Below are positions 19,461-27,369 of a stretch of 64,000 nucleotides of DNA, piece by piece (the stretch's first letter is position 1; the number at the start of each line of letters is the position of its first letter). Below the pieces are notes generated by a model, which ran no database searches, had not been told where the DNA came from, and saw only the letters and a program-made list of their open reading frames with translations. Position numbers and translations under genes: made by a program. The stretch comes from Rhodospirillales bacterium. GTDB lineage: Bacteria; Pseudomonadota; Alphaproteobacteria; ATCC43930; CGMCC-115725. The DNA lies in NCBI GenBank assembly GCA_028288725.1, contig JAQGIC010000062.1, forward strand, positions 186,001 to 250,000, read 5' to 3'.

Positions 19461-21503
19461 ATGTCGGTCCAGCCGCAAGCGAACCCCAGTATGTCGACAA
19501 CGTCTGGGGCGACGGTGCGACTGAAGGATCGTTTCGACATCCATTATGACAAACCGTTGCCCGGTTTGCGCTCGCCTGCCGCACCGGCCTTTGTCGCCGA
19601 AGATATCAAGACCCCCGGCACCCGCCATTTCGCCCTGATCTGCGATCCGAAGATGCCGCCTCGGCTGGAGGCGGTGCGGAAACTGCAGATGCTGAAGAGC
19701 TATGGCGTGCTGACGCCGGTCGAGGTCGGCGCGGTCGATTGGGCGCCGGCCAATCGGCGCATGTTCGCCATGGTGTTCGAACAGCCGCTCGGCGACCGGC
19801 TGGCCGGACCGACCGACAATGCCATCACGCCCTGGGGCGAGGAGGCGCTGGTCGCCCATGTCGTCGCCCCGCTCGTGCAGACCCTGCTCGATCTCGACCG
19901 CGAGATGCTGCCGCATCGCGGCATCCGGCCGGGCAATATCTTCTTCCGCGACGCCAACCGGCGGATCGCCATGCTCGGCGACTGCGTGACCGCGCCGCCG
20001 GGTCTGTATCAGTCGGTCGTCTACGAGACGATCGAGGGCGGCCTGGCCCAGTCCCATACGCGGGGGTCCGGCACGACGGCGCAGGATCTCTATGCGCTCG
20101 GCGTGCTGGTGCTGCATCTGCTGTTCGGCAAGCTGCCCTGCGCCGGACAGACCGAAGAGAAGATCGTCGAGGACAAGATCAAGCGCGGCTCGTTCTACGC
20201 GCTGGTCAGCGAACAGCGGGTGCCCACCGGCCTCAGCGAACTGCTGCGCGGCTTGCTGGTCGACGACCCGCAGGCCCGCTGGCGTCTGGGCGACATCCAG
20301 ATGTGGCTCGACGGCCGCCGCATGACGCTGAAGCAGCCGGCCCCGGCGATCCGGGCGCCGCGCGGCTTCGAGATCGACGGCGAGGAATGCGAAACGGCGC
20401 GGCATCTGGCGCTGATGCTCGACATGCAGGAGCCCGAGGTGGCCGGCCGCATCCTGCGCGGCCCGAATTTCGAGACCTGGATTACCCGGACGCTCGGCGA
20501 CAAGCAGGTGGTCGAGGCGATCAACACCGCCTTTTCCACCCGCAGCGAATCGGCGGCCGGGACGTCCGGTCAGACCGCCCAGCTGGTCAGCCGCGTGCTG
20601 ATGGCGCTCGATCCGCCGGCGCCGATCCGCTTCCGCGACGCGGCCACCGCCGTGGACGGCATTGGCGCGCTGCTGGCCGTTACCATGCTGACCGGCGGCG
20701 ATCTGATGCTGCCGTCGGAGATTCTGAGCGCGCGCCTGCCGCAATTCTGGAGTCTGCGCCAGGGGTCGGCCAAGGGCGAGGATCAGGCGACGATCCGCTT
20801 CTTCGACAAGATGCTGCGCTATCTCGACGACAAGCGCCCGGGCTACGGCATCGAGCGCGTCGCCTACGAGATGATGCCGGGCCTGCACTGTCTGTCGCCC
20901 TTCATCGAAGCCCGCTATGTCGAGCAGATGAGGGATATGCTGCCCGCGATCGAATTCGCGGTGCAGGCCAAGACGATCGACGTGTCGCCGATCGATCGCC
21001 ATATCGCGGCCTTCATCGGGGTCTATGAAAACAATGTCGATGACGGGCTGCTCTATACGCTGATCCACGCGGATCCGGCGACGCGCGTGCTGGGTACGCT
21101 GCAGCTGCTGGCCTATCTGCAGGAGACCTATGGGCCGCCGATGGTGCCGTCGCTGATCCAATTGTTCGGCCAGCAGGCGAAGCCGGTGATCGAACGGTTC
21201 CGCAGCCGCTACACGCGCGCGCGGATGCAGACCGGCCTGACGGCGATCCTCAAGGAAAACAGCCTGCGCAAGCTGGCGGACTATCTCGATAGCGCCGATG
21301 AGCAGCGCAAGGACGCTCAACGATTCCAGAAGGCGCGGCTCGAATACCAGCAGACGATCAAGCAGGTGGAAAAGGCGACGCAGCAGACCGGTGAATTGAT
21401 GTCGACGGCCAAGTTGGCCGGTCATTCGGTCGCGGTGAAGATCGCAAGCCTGATTTCCAGCGCGATCATCGGGGTCACCCTGTTCGCCATGGGCGTGCTT
21501 TAG
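19461..21503 (+). CDS. Tail-anchored pseudokinase, copy 2
   Basis: A 680-residue paralogue of the protein at 16776, colinear from VRLKDRFDIHYD to the C-terminal membrane helix. The catalytic loop is HRGIRPGNIFF (152-162), with Gly154 in place of the catalytic Asp and Asn159 kept; GDC stands at the DFG position (173-175); D209 in QDLYALGVLVLHLL and R273 are kept. The helical C-terminal half shares long blocks with copy 1, such as IERVAYEMMPGLHCLSPFIE, VSPIDRHIAAFIGV, DPATRVLG and QAKPVIERFRSRYTRARM. ATG 19461 has AAAGG five bases upstream; ATG 19491 is an alternative. The stop is directly followed by the next ATG. Confidence 0.75.
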   Translation: MSVQPQANPSMSTTSGATVRLKDRFDIHYDKPLPGLRSPAAPAFVAEDIKTPGTRHFALICDPKMPPRLEAVRKLQMLKSYGVLTPVEVGAVDWAPANRRMFAMVFEQPLGDRLAGPTDNAITPWGEEALVAHVVAPLVQTLLDLDREMLPHRGIRPGNIFFRDANRRIAMLGDCVTAPPGLYQSVVYETIEGGLAQSHTRGSGTTAQDLYALGVLVLHLLFGKLPCAGQTEEKIVEDKIKRGSFYALVSEQRVPTGLSELLRGLLVDDPQARWRLGDIQMWLDGRRMTLKQPAPAIRAPRGFEIDGEECETARHLALMLDMQEPEVAGRILRGPNFETWITRTLGDKQVVEAINTAFSTRSESAAGTSGQTAQLVSRVLMALDPPAPIRFRDAATAVDGIGALLAVTMLTGGDLMLPSEILSARLPQFWSLRQGSAKGEDQATIRFFDKMLRYLDDKRPGYGIERVAYEMMPGLHCLSPFIEARYVEQMRDMLPAIEFAVQAKTIDVSPIDRHIAAFIGVYENNVDDGLLYTLIHADPATRVLGTLQLLAYLQETYGPPMVPSLIQLFGQQAKPVIERFRSRYTRARMQTGLTAILKENSLRKLADYLDSADEQRKDAQRFQKARLEYQQTIKQVEKATQQTGELMSTAKLAGHSVAVKIASLISSAIIGVTLFAMGVL

Positions 21504-22046
21504 ATGGCCCGCCCACCCACCTCGCGCGCCGGCGCGGGCAAGGCCGGCCAGGGTGCCAAGGACAAGGCTGCCGCGGCCGCCGCCCAGAGGCAGCGGCCGG
21601 CGGCGCCCATTGCCGCGAAAAGCGGCAAGAACGCCACGTTGATTCTGGCGATCATCGTCATGCTGGTGCTGGCCCTGTTCGAGCGGCCGGTCTGCATGCT
21701 GCTGTTTTTCGCGCTGGTGCCGACCATGCTGGCCTGGCTGGTCGACAACACGCCGGGCCAATCCCTGATCCGGACGGTGGCGCCGCTCAATCTCGCCAGT
21801 TCGCTGCCCTTCGCGATCAAGCTCTGGCACGAGCATAACTCGCTTGATCAGGTTTTCAGCTTCATGTCGGGCAGCGCCACCTGGGTGGCGCTCTATGGCG
21901 CCGCGGCATTCGGCTGGATGCTGTATTACCTGGCCCCGGCCGTGATCACCACCGTGGTGGAACGTCGGATCGAACGGCTGCGCGACGCCGCGCTCGACCG
22001 CCAGAAGGCGCTTAAGGACGAGTGGGGCGAAGATGTCGAAAAATAG
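21504..22046 (+). CDS. Small membrane protein, partner of pseudokinase copy 2
   Basis: A 180-residue paralogue of the 18812-19357 product. It has a basic, Ala-rich N-terminal tail of about 45 residues, membrane helices around 47-85 (ATLILAIIVMLVLALF, CMLLFFALVPTMLAWLVD), the shared block TVAPLNLASSLPFAIKLWHEH, a second hydrophobic region near 125-150 and a charged C-terminus (RIERLRDAALDRQKALKDEW). The start codon abuts the pseudokinase stop codon, so translation must be coupled. Family and function unknown. Confidence 0.7.
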   Translation: MARPPTSRAGAGKAGQGAKDKAAAAAAQRQRPAAPIAAKSGKNATLILAIIVMLVLALFERPVCMLLFFALVPTMLAWLVDNTPGQSLIRTVAPLNLASSLPFAIKLWHEHNSLDQVFSFMSGSATWVALYGAAAFGWMLYYLAPAVITTVVERRIERLRDAALDRQKALKDEWGEDVEK

Positions 22047-22073
22047 GGCCCGGCCTTGGGGCCGGCCGGGCCC
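22046..22073. terminator. Bidirectional hairpin terminator between the module and rpoH
   Basis: Perfect 10-bp GC-rich stem, GGGCCCGGCC (22046-22055) with GGCCGGGCCC (22064-22073), loop TTGGGGCC. It sits exactly between convergent genes, starting at the last base of the membrane-protein stop codon and ending 6 bases before the rpoH stop. No long T tract is seen on either side. Confidence 0.6.
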
Positions 22074-22078
22074 GATCT

Positions 22079-22966
22079 TCAGTTGGCGCTCAGGAGCCGC
22101 TGGCCCATCGCGGCCGATTTGATCGATTTCTGCAGCTTTTCGAAAGCCCGCACCTCGATCTGACGGACGCGCTCACGCGAGATGTTGTATTTGCGCGAGA
22201 GATCCTCGAGCGTCACCGGCTCGTCGCGCAGGCGCCGTTCGGTCAGAATGTGCCGCTCGCGGTCGTTGAGCGTCTTCATGGCGTTCTGCAGCAGGTCGCG
22301 GCGCAGGCCCAGCTCCTGGCGATCGCCCAGCTTGGCTTCCTGGCTCTCTTCCTGATCGACCAGCCAATCCTGCCATTCGCCCTCGCCATCCGCGCGCAGC
22401 GGGGCGTTCAGCGAATGATCGGGGCTGGCCAAGCGCCGGTTCATGTTGACCACGTCGCTCTCGGGCACTTCCAGCTTGGTCGCGATCGTCGTGACGATCT
22501 CCGGCGGCAGGTCGCCGTCCTCGATCGCCTGGAGCTGGCCCTTGAGCTTGCGCAGGTTAAAGAACAGCTTCTTCTGCGCCGCCGTCGTGCCCATTTTCAC
22601 CAGCGACCAGGAATGCAGGATATATTCCTGGATCGCGGCGCGGATCCACCACATGGCATAGGTCGCCAGGCGGAAGCCGCGGTCCGGGTCGAACCGCTTG
22701 ACCGCCTGCATCATGCCGACATTGCCTTCGGAAACCAGCTCGGACAGCGGCAGCCCGTAGCCGCGATAGCCCATCGCTATCTTGGCCACGAGGCGCAGAT
22801 GGCTTGTCACCAGGGTCTGGGCCGCGGCCGGGTCTTCATGCTCCTGCCAACGCTTGGCCAGCATGAATTCCTGCTCGGGTTCCAGCATCGGGAACTTGCG
22901 AATTTCTTGCAGATACCGCGACAGGTTGCCGTCGGCGCTGAGGCTCGGAAGATTGCCACCAGCCAT
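22079..22966 (-). CDS. rpoH: RNA polymerase sigma-32 (heat shock) factor
   Basis: Sigma-70 family factor of 295 residues directing heat-shock transcription. Region 2 blocks are intact (LVTSHLRLVAKIAMGYRGYG, LPLSELVSEGNVGMMQAVKRFDP cut here at ordinary family positions, FRLATYAMWWIRAAIQEYI), the RpoH box region follows (TAAQKKLFFNLRKLK), and region 4 ends with LEDLSRKYNISRERVRQIE. It lies 126 bases downstream of rluD on the same strand, a common alphaproteobacterial pair. RpoH is a known FtsH substrate in E. coli, and ftsH lies in this window. Confidence 0.95.
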   Translation of the reverse strand: MAGGNLPSLSADGNLSRYLQEIRKFPMLEPEQEFMLAKRWQEHEDPAAAQTLVTSHLRLVAKIAMGYRGYGLPLSELVSEGNVGMMQAVKRFDPDRGFRLATYAMWWIRAAIQEYILHSWSLVKMGTTAAQKKLFFNLRKLKGQLQAIEDGDLPPEIVTTIATKLEVPESDVVNMNRRLASPDHSLNAPLRADGEGEWQDWLVDQEESQEAKLGDRQELGLRRDLLQNAMKTLNDRERHILTERRLRDEPVTLEDLSRKYNISRERVRQIEVRAFEKLQKSIKSAAMGQRLLSAN

Positions 22967-23092
22967 CTCGTCACTCCATATCTCGGGCGGACGCGCCTCC
23001 CTGCCACCGAAATCAGTGGTCGGATTCCCCCGTCGTTTAAGCCCGAATGTCGAAAACTCTAGGACGCGTCATGGAAACTGTCCAGTTTTGAA

Positions 23093-24091
23093 TCATTCCA
23101 GAATTGCTACCAGCCCTGCGAGATCTGCGGGGAGCGGGCTCTTGAAACTCAAATGTTCGCCGGTGGTGGGGTGGTCGAAGCCCAGCAACCAGGCATGCAA
23201 CGCCTGACGGGGGAACAGGGTTGCCGCGGCGGCGGCGGCCGGGGTCAAGTCCTTGAGCCGTCCGGACCGCACGCGGCCATAGGTCTGATCGCCGATCAGC
23301 GGATGGCCGATCTCGGTCATGTGAACGCGGATCTGATGGGTTCGTCCCGTCGCGAGCCGGCATTCGACCAGGGCGGCGCCCAGGCCCAGCGGGCGGACTA
23401 CCTTATAGCGTGTGAGCGCGGGCTTGCCCCCCGCCACGACCGCCATCTTCTTGCGGTTGGACGAACTGCGGCCGATCGGTCCGTCGATCTCGCCCTCGCG
23501 CGGGTTCGGCATGCCCCAGACCACGGCCCAATAGGCGCGCTCGATGGTCCGGTCGGCAAAGGCGGCCGATAGGATGACATGGGCGCGTTCGCTCTTGGCG
23601 ACGACCATCAGGCCGCTGGTGTCCTTGTCCAGCCGATGGACGATACCCGGCCGCCTGACCCCGCCGATGCCGGTCAGGCTGTCGCCGCAATGGGCGAGCA
23701 GCGCGTTGACCAGGGTATGGTCCTGATTGCCGGCGGCCGGATGGACGACCAGTCCCACCGGCTTGTCGAGCACCAGCAGGTCCGTATCCTCATAGACGAT
23801 GGTGAGATCCATCGCCTGGGGCAGGGGCCGGTCGTCGACCGGCGGCGGCGGATCGAGCCGCAGGCGCTGGCCCGGTTTGACCCTCATGGACGGGTTCGTT
23901 ATGGTCGCGCCGTCGACCGTCAGCCGACCGTCCTCGATCAGCGCCTTGAGGCGCGACCGGGACAGGTCGGCCAGCCGCTCCGCCAGCAGACGATCGACCC
24001 GCTGCCCGGCATCTCCGGTCTCTATGGTGATGTCGATCGACAAGTCGAGCGATCGATCGCCCGATAGGTCGGGCGCGGAAGTTTCAGTCAT
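23093..24091 (-). CDS. rluD: RluD-type 23S rRNA pseudouridine synthase
   Basis: RluA-family enzyme of 332 residues that makes pseudouridines in helix 69 of 23S rRNA. An N-terminal S4-like RNA-binding domain (RVDRLLAERLADLSRSRLKALIEDG) is followed by the catalytic core with HRLDKDTSGLMVVAK, whose Asp is the nucleophile, and the C-terminal GRTHQIRVHMTEIGHPLIGD. ATG 24091 is preferred; a TTG at 24100 would add three residues. Divergent from the DUF6476-like gene with 23 bases between. Confidence 0.9.
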   Translation of the reverse strand: MTETSAPDLSGDRSLDLSIDITIETGDAGQRVDRLLAERLADLSRSRLKALIEDGRLTVDGATITNPSMRVKPGQRLRLDPPPPVDDRPLPQAMDLTIVYEDTDLLVLDKPVGLVVHPAAGNQDHTLVNALLAHCGDSLTGIGGVRRPGIVHRLDKDTSGLMVVAKSERAHVILSAAFADRTIERAYWAVVWGMPNPREGEIDGPIGRSSSNRKKMAVVAGGKPALTRYKVVRPLGLGAALVECRLATGRTHQIRVHMTEIGHPLIGDQTYGRVRSGRLKDLTPAAAAAATLFPRQALHAWLLGFDHPTTGEHLSFKSPLPADLAGLVAILE

Positions 24092-24114
24092 ACGGATCAA
24101 GGTGGACCGAACTC

Positions 24115-24450
24115 ATGCGTTGGCTCAAGGCCGCTGTCATTATCATGGGCATCATGATCGTCGCGATGCTCGTGACGATCATCGTGACGATCTTCCGCCG
24201 CATGACGGCCGCGAAGCCCGCCGATGCGCCCGCCGCGGTCAGCGCGCCGCTGACGCCGGGCGGGCCGCCCGCGGCCGCCGCGAGCATCGACCTGGCCCTG
24301 CCGGCGGGCGCCACGCTCAAGGAAGTGACCGGCGCCGAAGGGCGGCTGGTGCTGCATCTGGTCACGCCCGATGGGCGGGAAAGCCTGATGCTGCTCGATC
24401 CCGCGACCGGTAAAGTCACCCTCACCATCGCCCTGCATCCGGCACCCTGA
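24115..24450 (+). CDS. DUF6476-like single-pass membrane protein
   Basis: A 111-residue protein with one N-terminal membrane helix (AAVIIMGIMIVAMLVTIIVTIF, cut to its core at residues 6-27), an Ala/Pro-rich linker and a small C-terminal beta-rich domain (ATLKEVTGAEGRLVLHLV, LLDPATGKVTLTIAL). This architecture and its place divergent from rluD match small alphaproteobacterial proteins of unknown function annotated as DUF6476; I name the family from memory. Topology suggests a periplasmic C-terminus. Confidence 0.65.
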   Translation: MRWLKAAVIIMGIMIVAMLVTIIVTIFRRMTAAKPADAPAAVSAPLTPGGPPAAAASIDLALPAGATLKEVTGAEGRLVLHLVTPDGRESLMLLDPATGKVTLTIALHPAP

Positions 24451-24461
24451 GGCTTTTCTCC

Positions 24462-25496
24462 ATGAATTTCGCCAGCGACAACACGGCCGGCATCTCGCCG
24501 GAAATCCTCGCCGCCTTGGCTGCCGCCAATGACGGCGCGGTCGGCTCCTACGGCGCCGATCCGATCACGGCCCGGCTGGAGGCGAAGCTCGCCGATCTGT
24601 TCGAGCATGAGGTCGCGGTCTTTCCGGTCGCGACAGGAACGGCGGCCAATGCGCTGGCGCTGGCCGCGGTGACGCCGCCCTGGGGTGCCGTGCTGTGTCA
24701 TCCGCAGGCCCATATCGCCTGCGACGAGGCGAACGCGCCCGAATTCTATACGGGCGGAGCCAAGCTGGTACCGGTCGCCGGCGCGGATGGCAAGCTCGCG
24801 GCCGCCGATCTCGCGGGCTTGCTGCCGGGCGATCTCGGCAATGTCCATCATGCCCAGCCGGCGGCGATCAGCCTGACCCAGGCGACCGAATGCGGCACGG
24901 TCTACCGGCCGGCGGAAATCGCGGAGATCGCGACGCTGGCCCATCGCCACGGCCTGGCCGTTCATATGGATGGCGCCCGATTCGCCAACGCGCTGGTGCA
25001 TCTGGACGCGAGCCCGGCCGAGCTGACCTGGCGGGCCGGCGTCGACGTGCTGTCGTTCGGCGCCACCAAGAACGGCGCACTCGGCGCCGAGGCGATCGTG
25101 TTCTTCGATCCGGCGCGCGCACGGGAGCTGCCGTTCCGCCGTAAGCGTGCGGGGCATCTGTTTTCCAAGATGCGGTTTCTGTCCGCCCAGCTCGATGCCT
25201 ATGTCACCGACGGCCTGTGGCTGCGCAACGCGCGCCATGCCAATGCGGCAGCCGCACGCCTGGCCGAAGGCCTGACGGCCTTGCCCGGCGTGCGGCTGCG
25301 CCATCCGGTCGAAGCCAACGAATTGTTCGTCGAACTGCCGGAAGCCATGATAGCCGGACTGTTCGAGGCGGGGGCGCAATTCCACCGCTGGGAGGGCGCC
25401 GCCAGCACCTGCGTCCGGCTGGTCACCGCGTGGAATACGGCGGATGCGGATGTGGCGGTTTTCCTGGCGACGGCGAGCCGGCTCGCATCGGCTTAA
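24462..25496 (+). CDS. ltaE: Low-specificity L-threonine aldolase
   Basis: Fold-type I PLP enzyme of 344 residues that cleaves threonine or allo-threonine to glycine and acetaldehyde. It starts with FASDNTAGISPEI, has the conserved AVFPVATGTAANALAL, the Asp-His region GLAVHMDGARFANAL and the Schiff-base lysine in SFGATKNGALGAEA near residue 203. It begins 11 bases after the DUF6476-like gene, so they are probably co-transcribed. The symbol is used in the sense of the family; the stereospecificity cannot be read from sequence. Confidence 0.85.
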   Translation: MNFASDNTAGISPEILAALAAANDGAVGSYGADPITARLEAKLADLFEHEVAVFPVATGTAANALALAAVTPPWGAVLCHPQAHIACDEANAPEFYTGGAKLVPVAGADGKLAAADLAGLLPGDLGNVHHAQPAAISLTQATECGTVYRPAEIAEIATLAHRHGLAVHMDGARFANALVHLDASPAELTWRAGVDVLSFGATKNGALGAEAIVFFDPARARELPFRRKRAGHLFSKMRFLSAQLDAYVTDGLWLRNARHANAAAARLAEGLTALPGVRLRHPVEANELFVELPEAMIAGLFEAGAQFHRWEGAASTCVRLVTAWNTADADVAVFLATASRLASA

Positions 25497-26003
25497 ACGC
25501 CGGCTGGCAAAGGCTTAAAAAGCCATTGCGAATCCCGCGCCAAGACCACCAAAAAACCATAAAAAAACCCAGCCAAATTCCAGAAAAGCCGCATCGGCGC
25601 AGCCATGCGCGAAAAACATATTCGAGCCTACGAATTTCACTTGCATCGCAGCGTCGATGGCGTATTTACACCCTTGTTTGACGCACTCGCACGTGCCTAT
25701 GGCCCTTCGTGGTTATGCAACGACGTAACGCGTCCTTTTTGGCAGAACCGGTCTAGTGGACCGGTCCCGAGAGGGAAGTCGGTATGTTTGCTAACTATGG
25801 CAGGGCCGTTTGGTCCTGGTCCGCTCGACGGAACGAAACGCTACTGGACGGCATTCTGGCCGACAGTAGTCGAAGTTCGTGCTGAGGCGGTTTCACAAAA
25901 AAACCGCAGAATAAATCACGGCCTCTGACCGTTTGGTCAGTGGTGGGTTTTCCACTTCCTTTCGTCCGATGAAGTATTCGGGCGCTAAGAGGGGTGCGTC
26001 TAC
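25497..26003 (+). promoter_or_regulatory. 507-base leader of the decarboxylase gene (candidate speF RNA motif)
   Basis: No convincing gene occupies this stretch, and it is much richer in A and T than its neighbours. It contains several stems: ACCGGTC/GACCGGT (25747-25753/25759-25765), GCGGTTT/AAACCGC (25887-25893/25901-25907), CTGACC/GGTCAG with loop GTTT (25925-25930/25935-25940), and a smaller one at 25943-25955. The gene downstream is a group IV ornithine-decarboxylase-family gene. The alphaproteobacterial speF RNA motif is known upstream of such genes, so position fits, but I could not check the consensus. A 107-codon reading frame at 25605-25928 has codon use unlike the genome. Confidence 0.5.
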
Positions 26004-27278
26004 ATGCTCAAGGTTCGCTCCCGCGTCGCGGTCGGCCCGCTTCGCCGTCCCGTCATTGCCCCCATCCCGCTGTCGTCGGTCGACGCACTCGTCGAAGAGC
26101 TGCGTCCGGCGGAGCCGATGATCGCCATCCGTCCGCGCACCCTGCGCCGGACGGCCGAAACCTTCGTCCAGACCTTCCCGGGCGATGTGCTCTATGCCGT
26201 GAAGTGCAACCCGGAGCCGACGGTGCTGCGCGCGCTGTGGCGCGGCGGCGTCCGGCATTTCGACTGCGCTTCGCTGCAGGAAATCCGCACGGTGCGCAGC
26301 CTGTTCGTCGACGCCAAGATCCATTACATGCACCCGATCAAGATGCCGGCGGCGATCCGTCAGGCATATGCGGAATTCGGCGTGCGCGATTTCTCGGTCG
26401 ACTCGGCCGAGGAGATCGAGAAGGTCGTGGCCGCCACAGATGGCGCGGACGATCTGGGGATCTATGTTCGCTTGGCTATGCCCAAGGGCCAGACGGTCTA
26501 TGACCTGTCGGGCAAGTTCGGCGCCGATGCGGCCGAGATGCCCGCCCTGCTGCGCCAGGCGCGTGCCGCGGCCAAGGTGCTGGGCGTCTGCTTCCATGTC
26601 GGCTCGCAATGCATGGAGCCGGCCGTCTACGAGCGCGCGCTCGACCTCGCCGGTCGGGTGATCGCCGAGGCCGGTGTCGCGATCGACGGCATCGATGTCG
26701 GCGGCGGCTTCCCGGTCAGCTATCCCGACGTCACGCCGCCGGCGCTGGAGCTGTATTTCGCGGCGATCCGGCGCGGCTTCGCCAAGCTCGAGCTGGCCCC
26801 CGGCACGCGGCTGTGGTGCGAGCCCGGTCGGGCGCTGGTCGCGGCCGGTGCCTCGCTGGTCGTCCAGGTCGAGGCCCGTCGCGGCGACGTGCTCTACATC
26901 AACGACGGCGTCTATGGCAGCCTGTCGGACGCCGGCGTGCCGAAATGGCGCTTTCCGGCCCGCGTCGCCCGCAAGGCCGACGGCTCGCCCCTGTCGGCCG
27001 ACGGCGGCACGACGGGCTTCGCCTTCTACGGCCCGACCTGCGACAGCGCCGACTTCATGCAAGGCCCCTTCACCCTGCCGTCCGACGTCAAGACGGGCGA
27101 CTGGATCGAACTGGGCCAGCTGGGAGCTTATGGCGCCTGCCTGCGCACCGCGTTCAACGGCTTCGATCGCACCCTCATGACCGAGGTTCGCGACGAGCCG
27201 CTGCTCTCCACACCCGGCCACTTGGATGACCAAGGCACGAACACCGGCAATCCGGTGGTCACCAACGCCTTGGCCTGA
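26004..27278 (+). CDS. Group IV PLP decarboxylase, ornithine decarboxylase family (paralogue 1)
   Basis: Alanine-racemase-fold decarboxylase of 424 residues, probably making putrescine from ornithine. PLP lysine K67 is in YAVKCNPEP, followed by HVGSQ (199-203), the phosphate-binding GGGFP (233-237), EPGR (273-276) and the active-site Cys C346 in GPTCDSAD. N-terminal and C-terminal tails make it about 50 residues longer than paralogue 2. A strong RBS (AAGAGGGG) precedes ATG 26004. It is the first gene of a polyamine cluster with paralogue 2, speD and speE. Substrate (ornithine, lysine or arginine) is not determined by these motifs. Confidence 0.8.
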   Translation: MLKVRSRVAVGPLRRPVIAPIPLSSVDALVEELRPAEPMIAIRPRTLRRTAETFVQTFPGDVLYAVKCNPEPTVLRALWRGGVRHFDCASLQEIRTVRSLFVDAKIHYMHPIKMPAAIRQAYAEFGVRDFSVDSAEEIEKVVAATDGADDLGIYVRLAMPKGQTVYDLSGKFGADAAEMPALLRQARAAAKVLGVCFHVGSQCMEPAVYERALDLAGRVIAEAGVAIDGIDVGGGFPVSYPDVTPPALELYFAAIRRGFAKLELAPGTRLWCEPGRALVAAGASLVVQVEARRGDVLYINDGVYGSLSDAGVPKWRFPARVARKADGSPLSADGGTTGFAFYGPTCDSADFMQGPFTLPSDVKTGDWIELGQLGAYGACLRTAFNGFDRTLMTEVRDEPLLSTPGHLDDQGTNTGNPVVTNALA

Positions 27279-27369
27279 AGACGAGCCAATTTCACCACAC
27301 CCCGGGGATCCCGATGGATTTGACGGTGGCGCACTCAGCAGGGGCGCTGCCGATGAAGGAACGACTGCC

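Noticed and set aside
19287-21836. 849-codon frame antisense to pseudokinase copy 2
   Set aside because: The plus strand has paralogous, motif-bearing proteins with coupled starts; the antisense product is low-complexity and Arg/His-rich.
25605-25928. 107-codon frame in the decarboxylase leader as an ordinary protein gene
   Set aside because: Third codon positions are not GC-rich as in true genes here, no good RBS, and it overlaps RNA stems. Kept only as a possible leader peptide in the findings.
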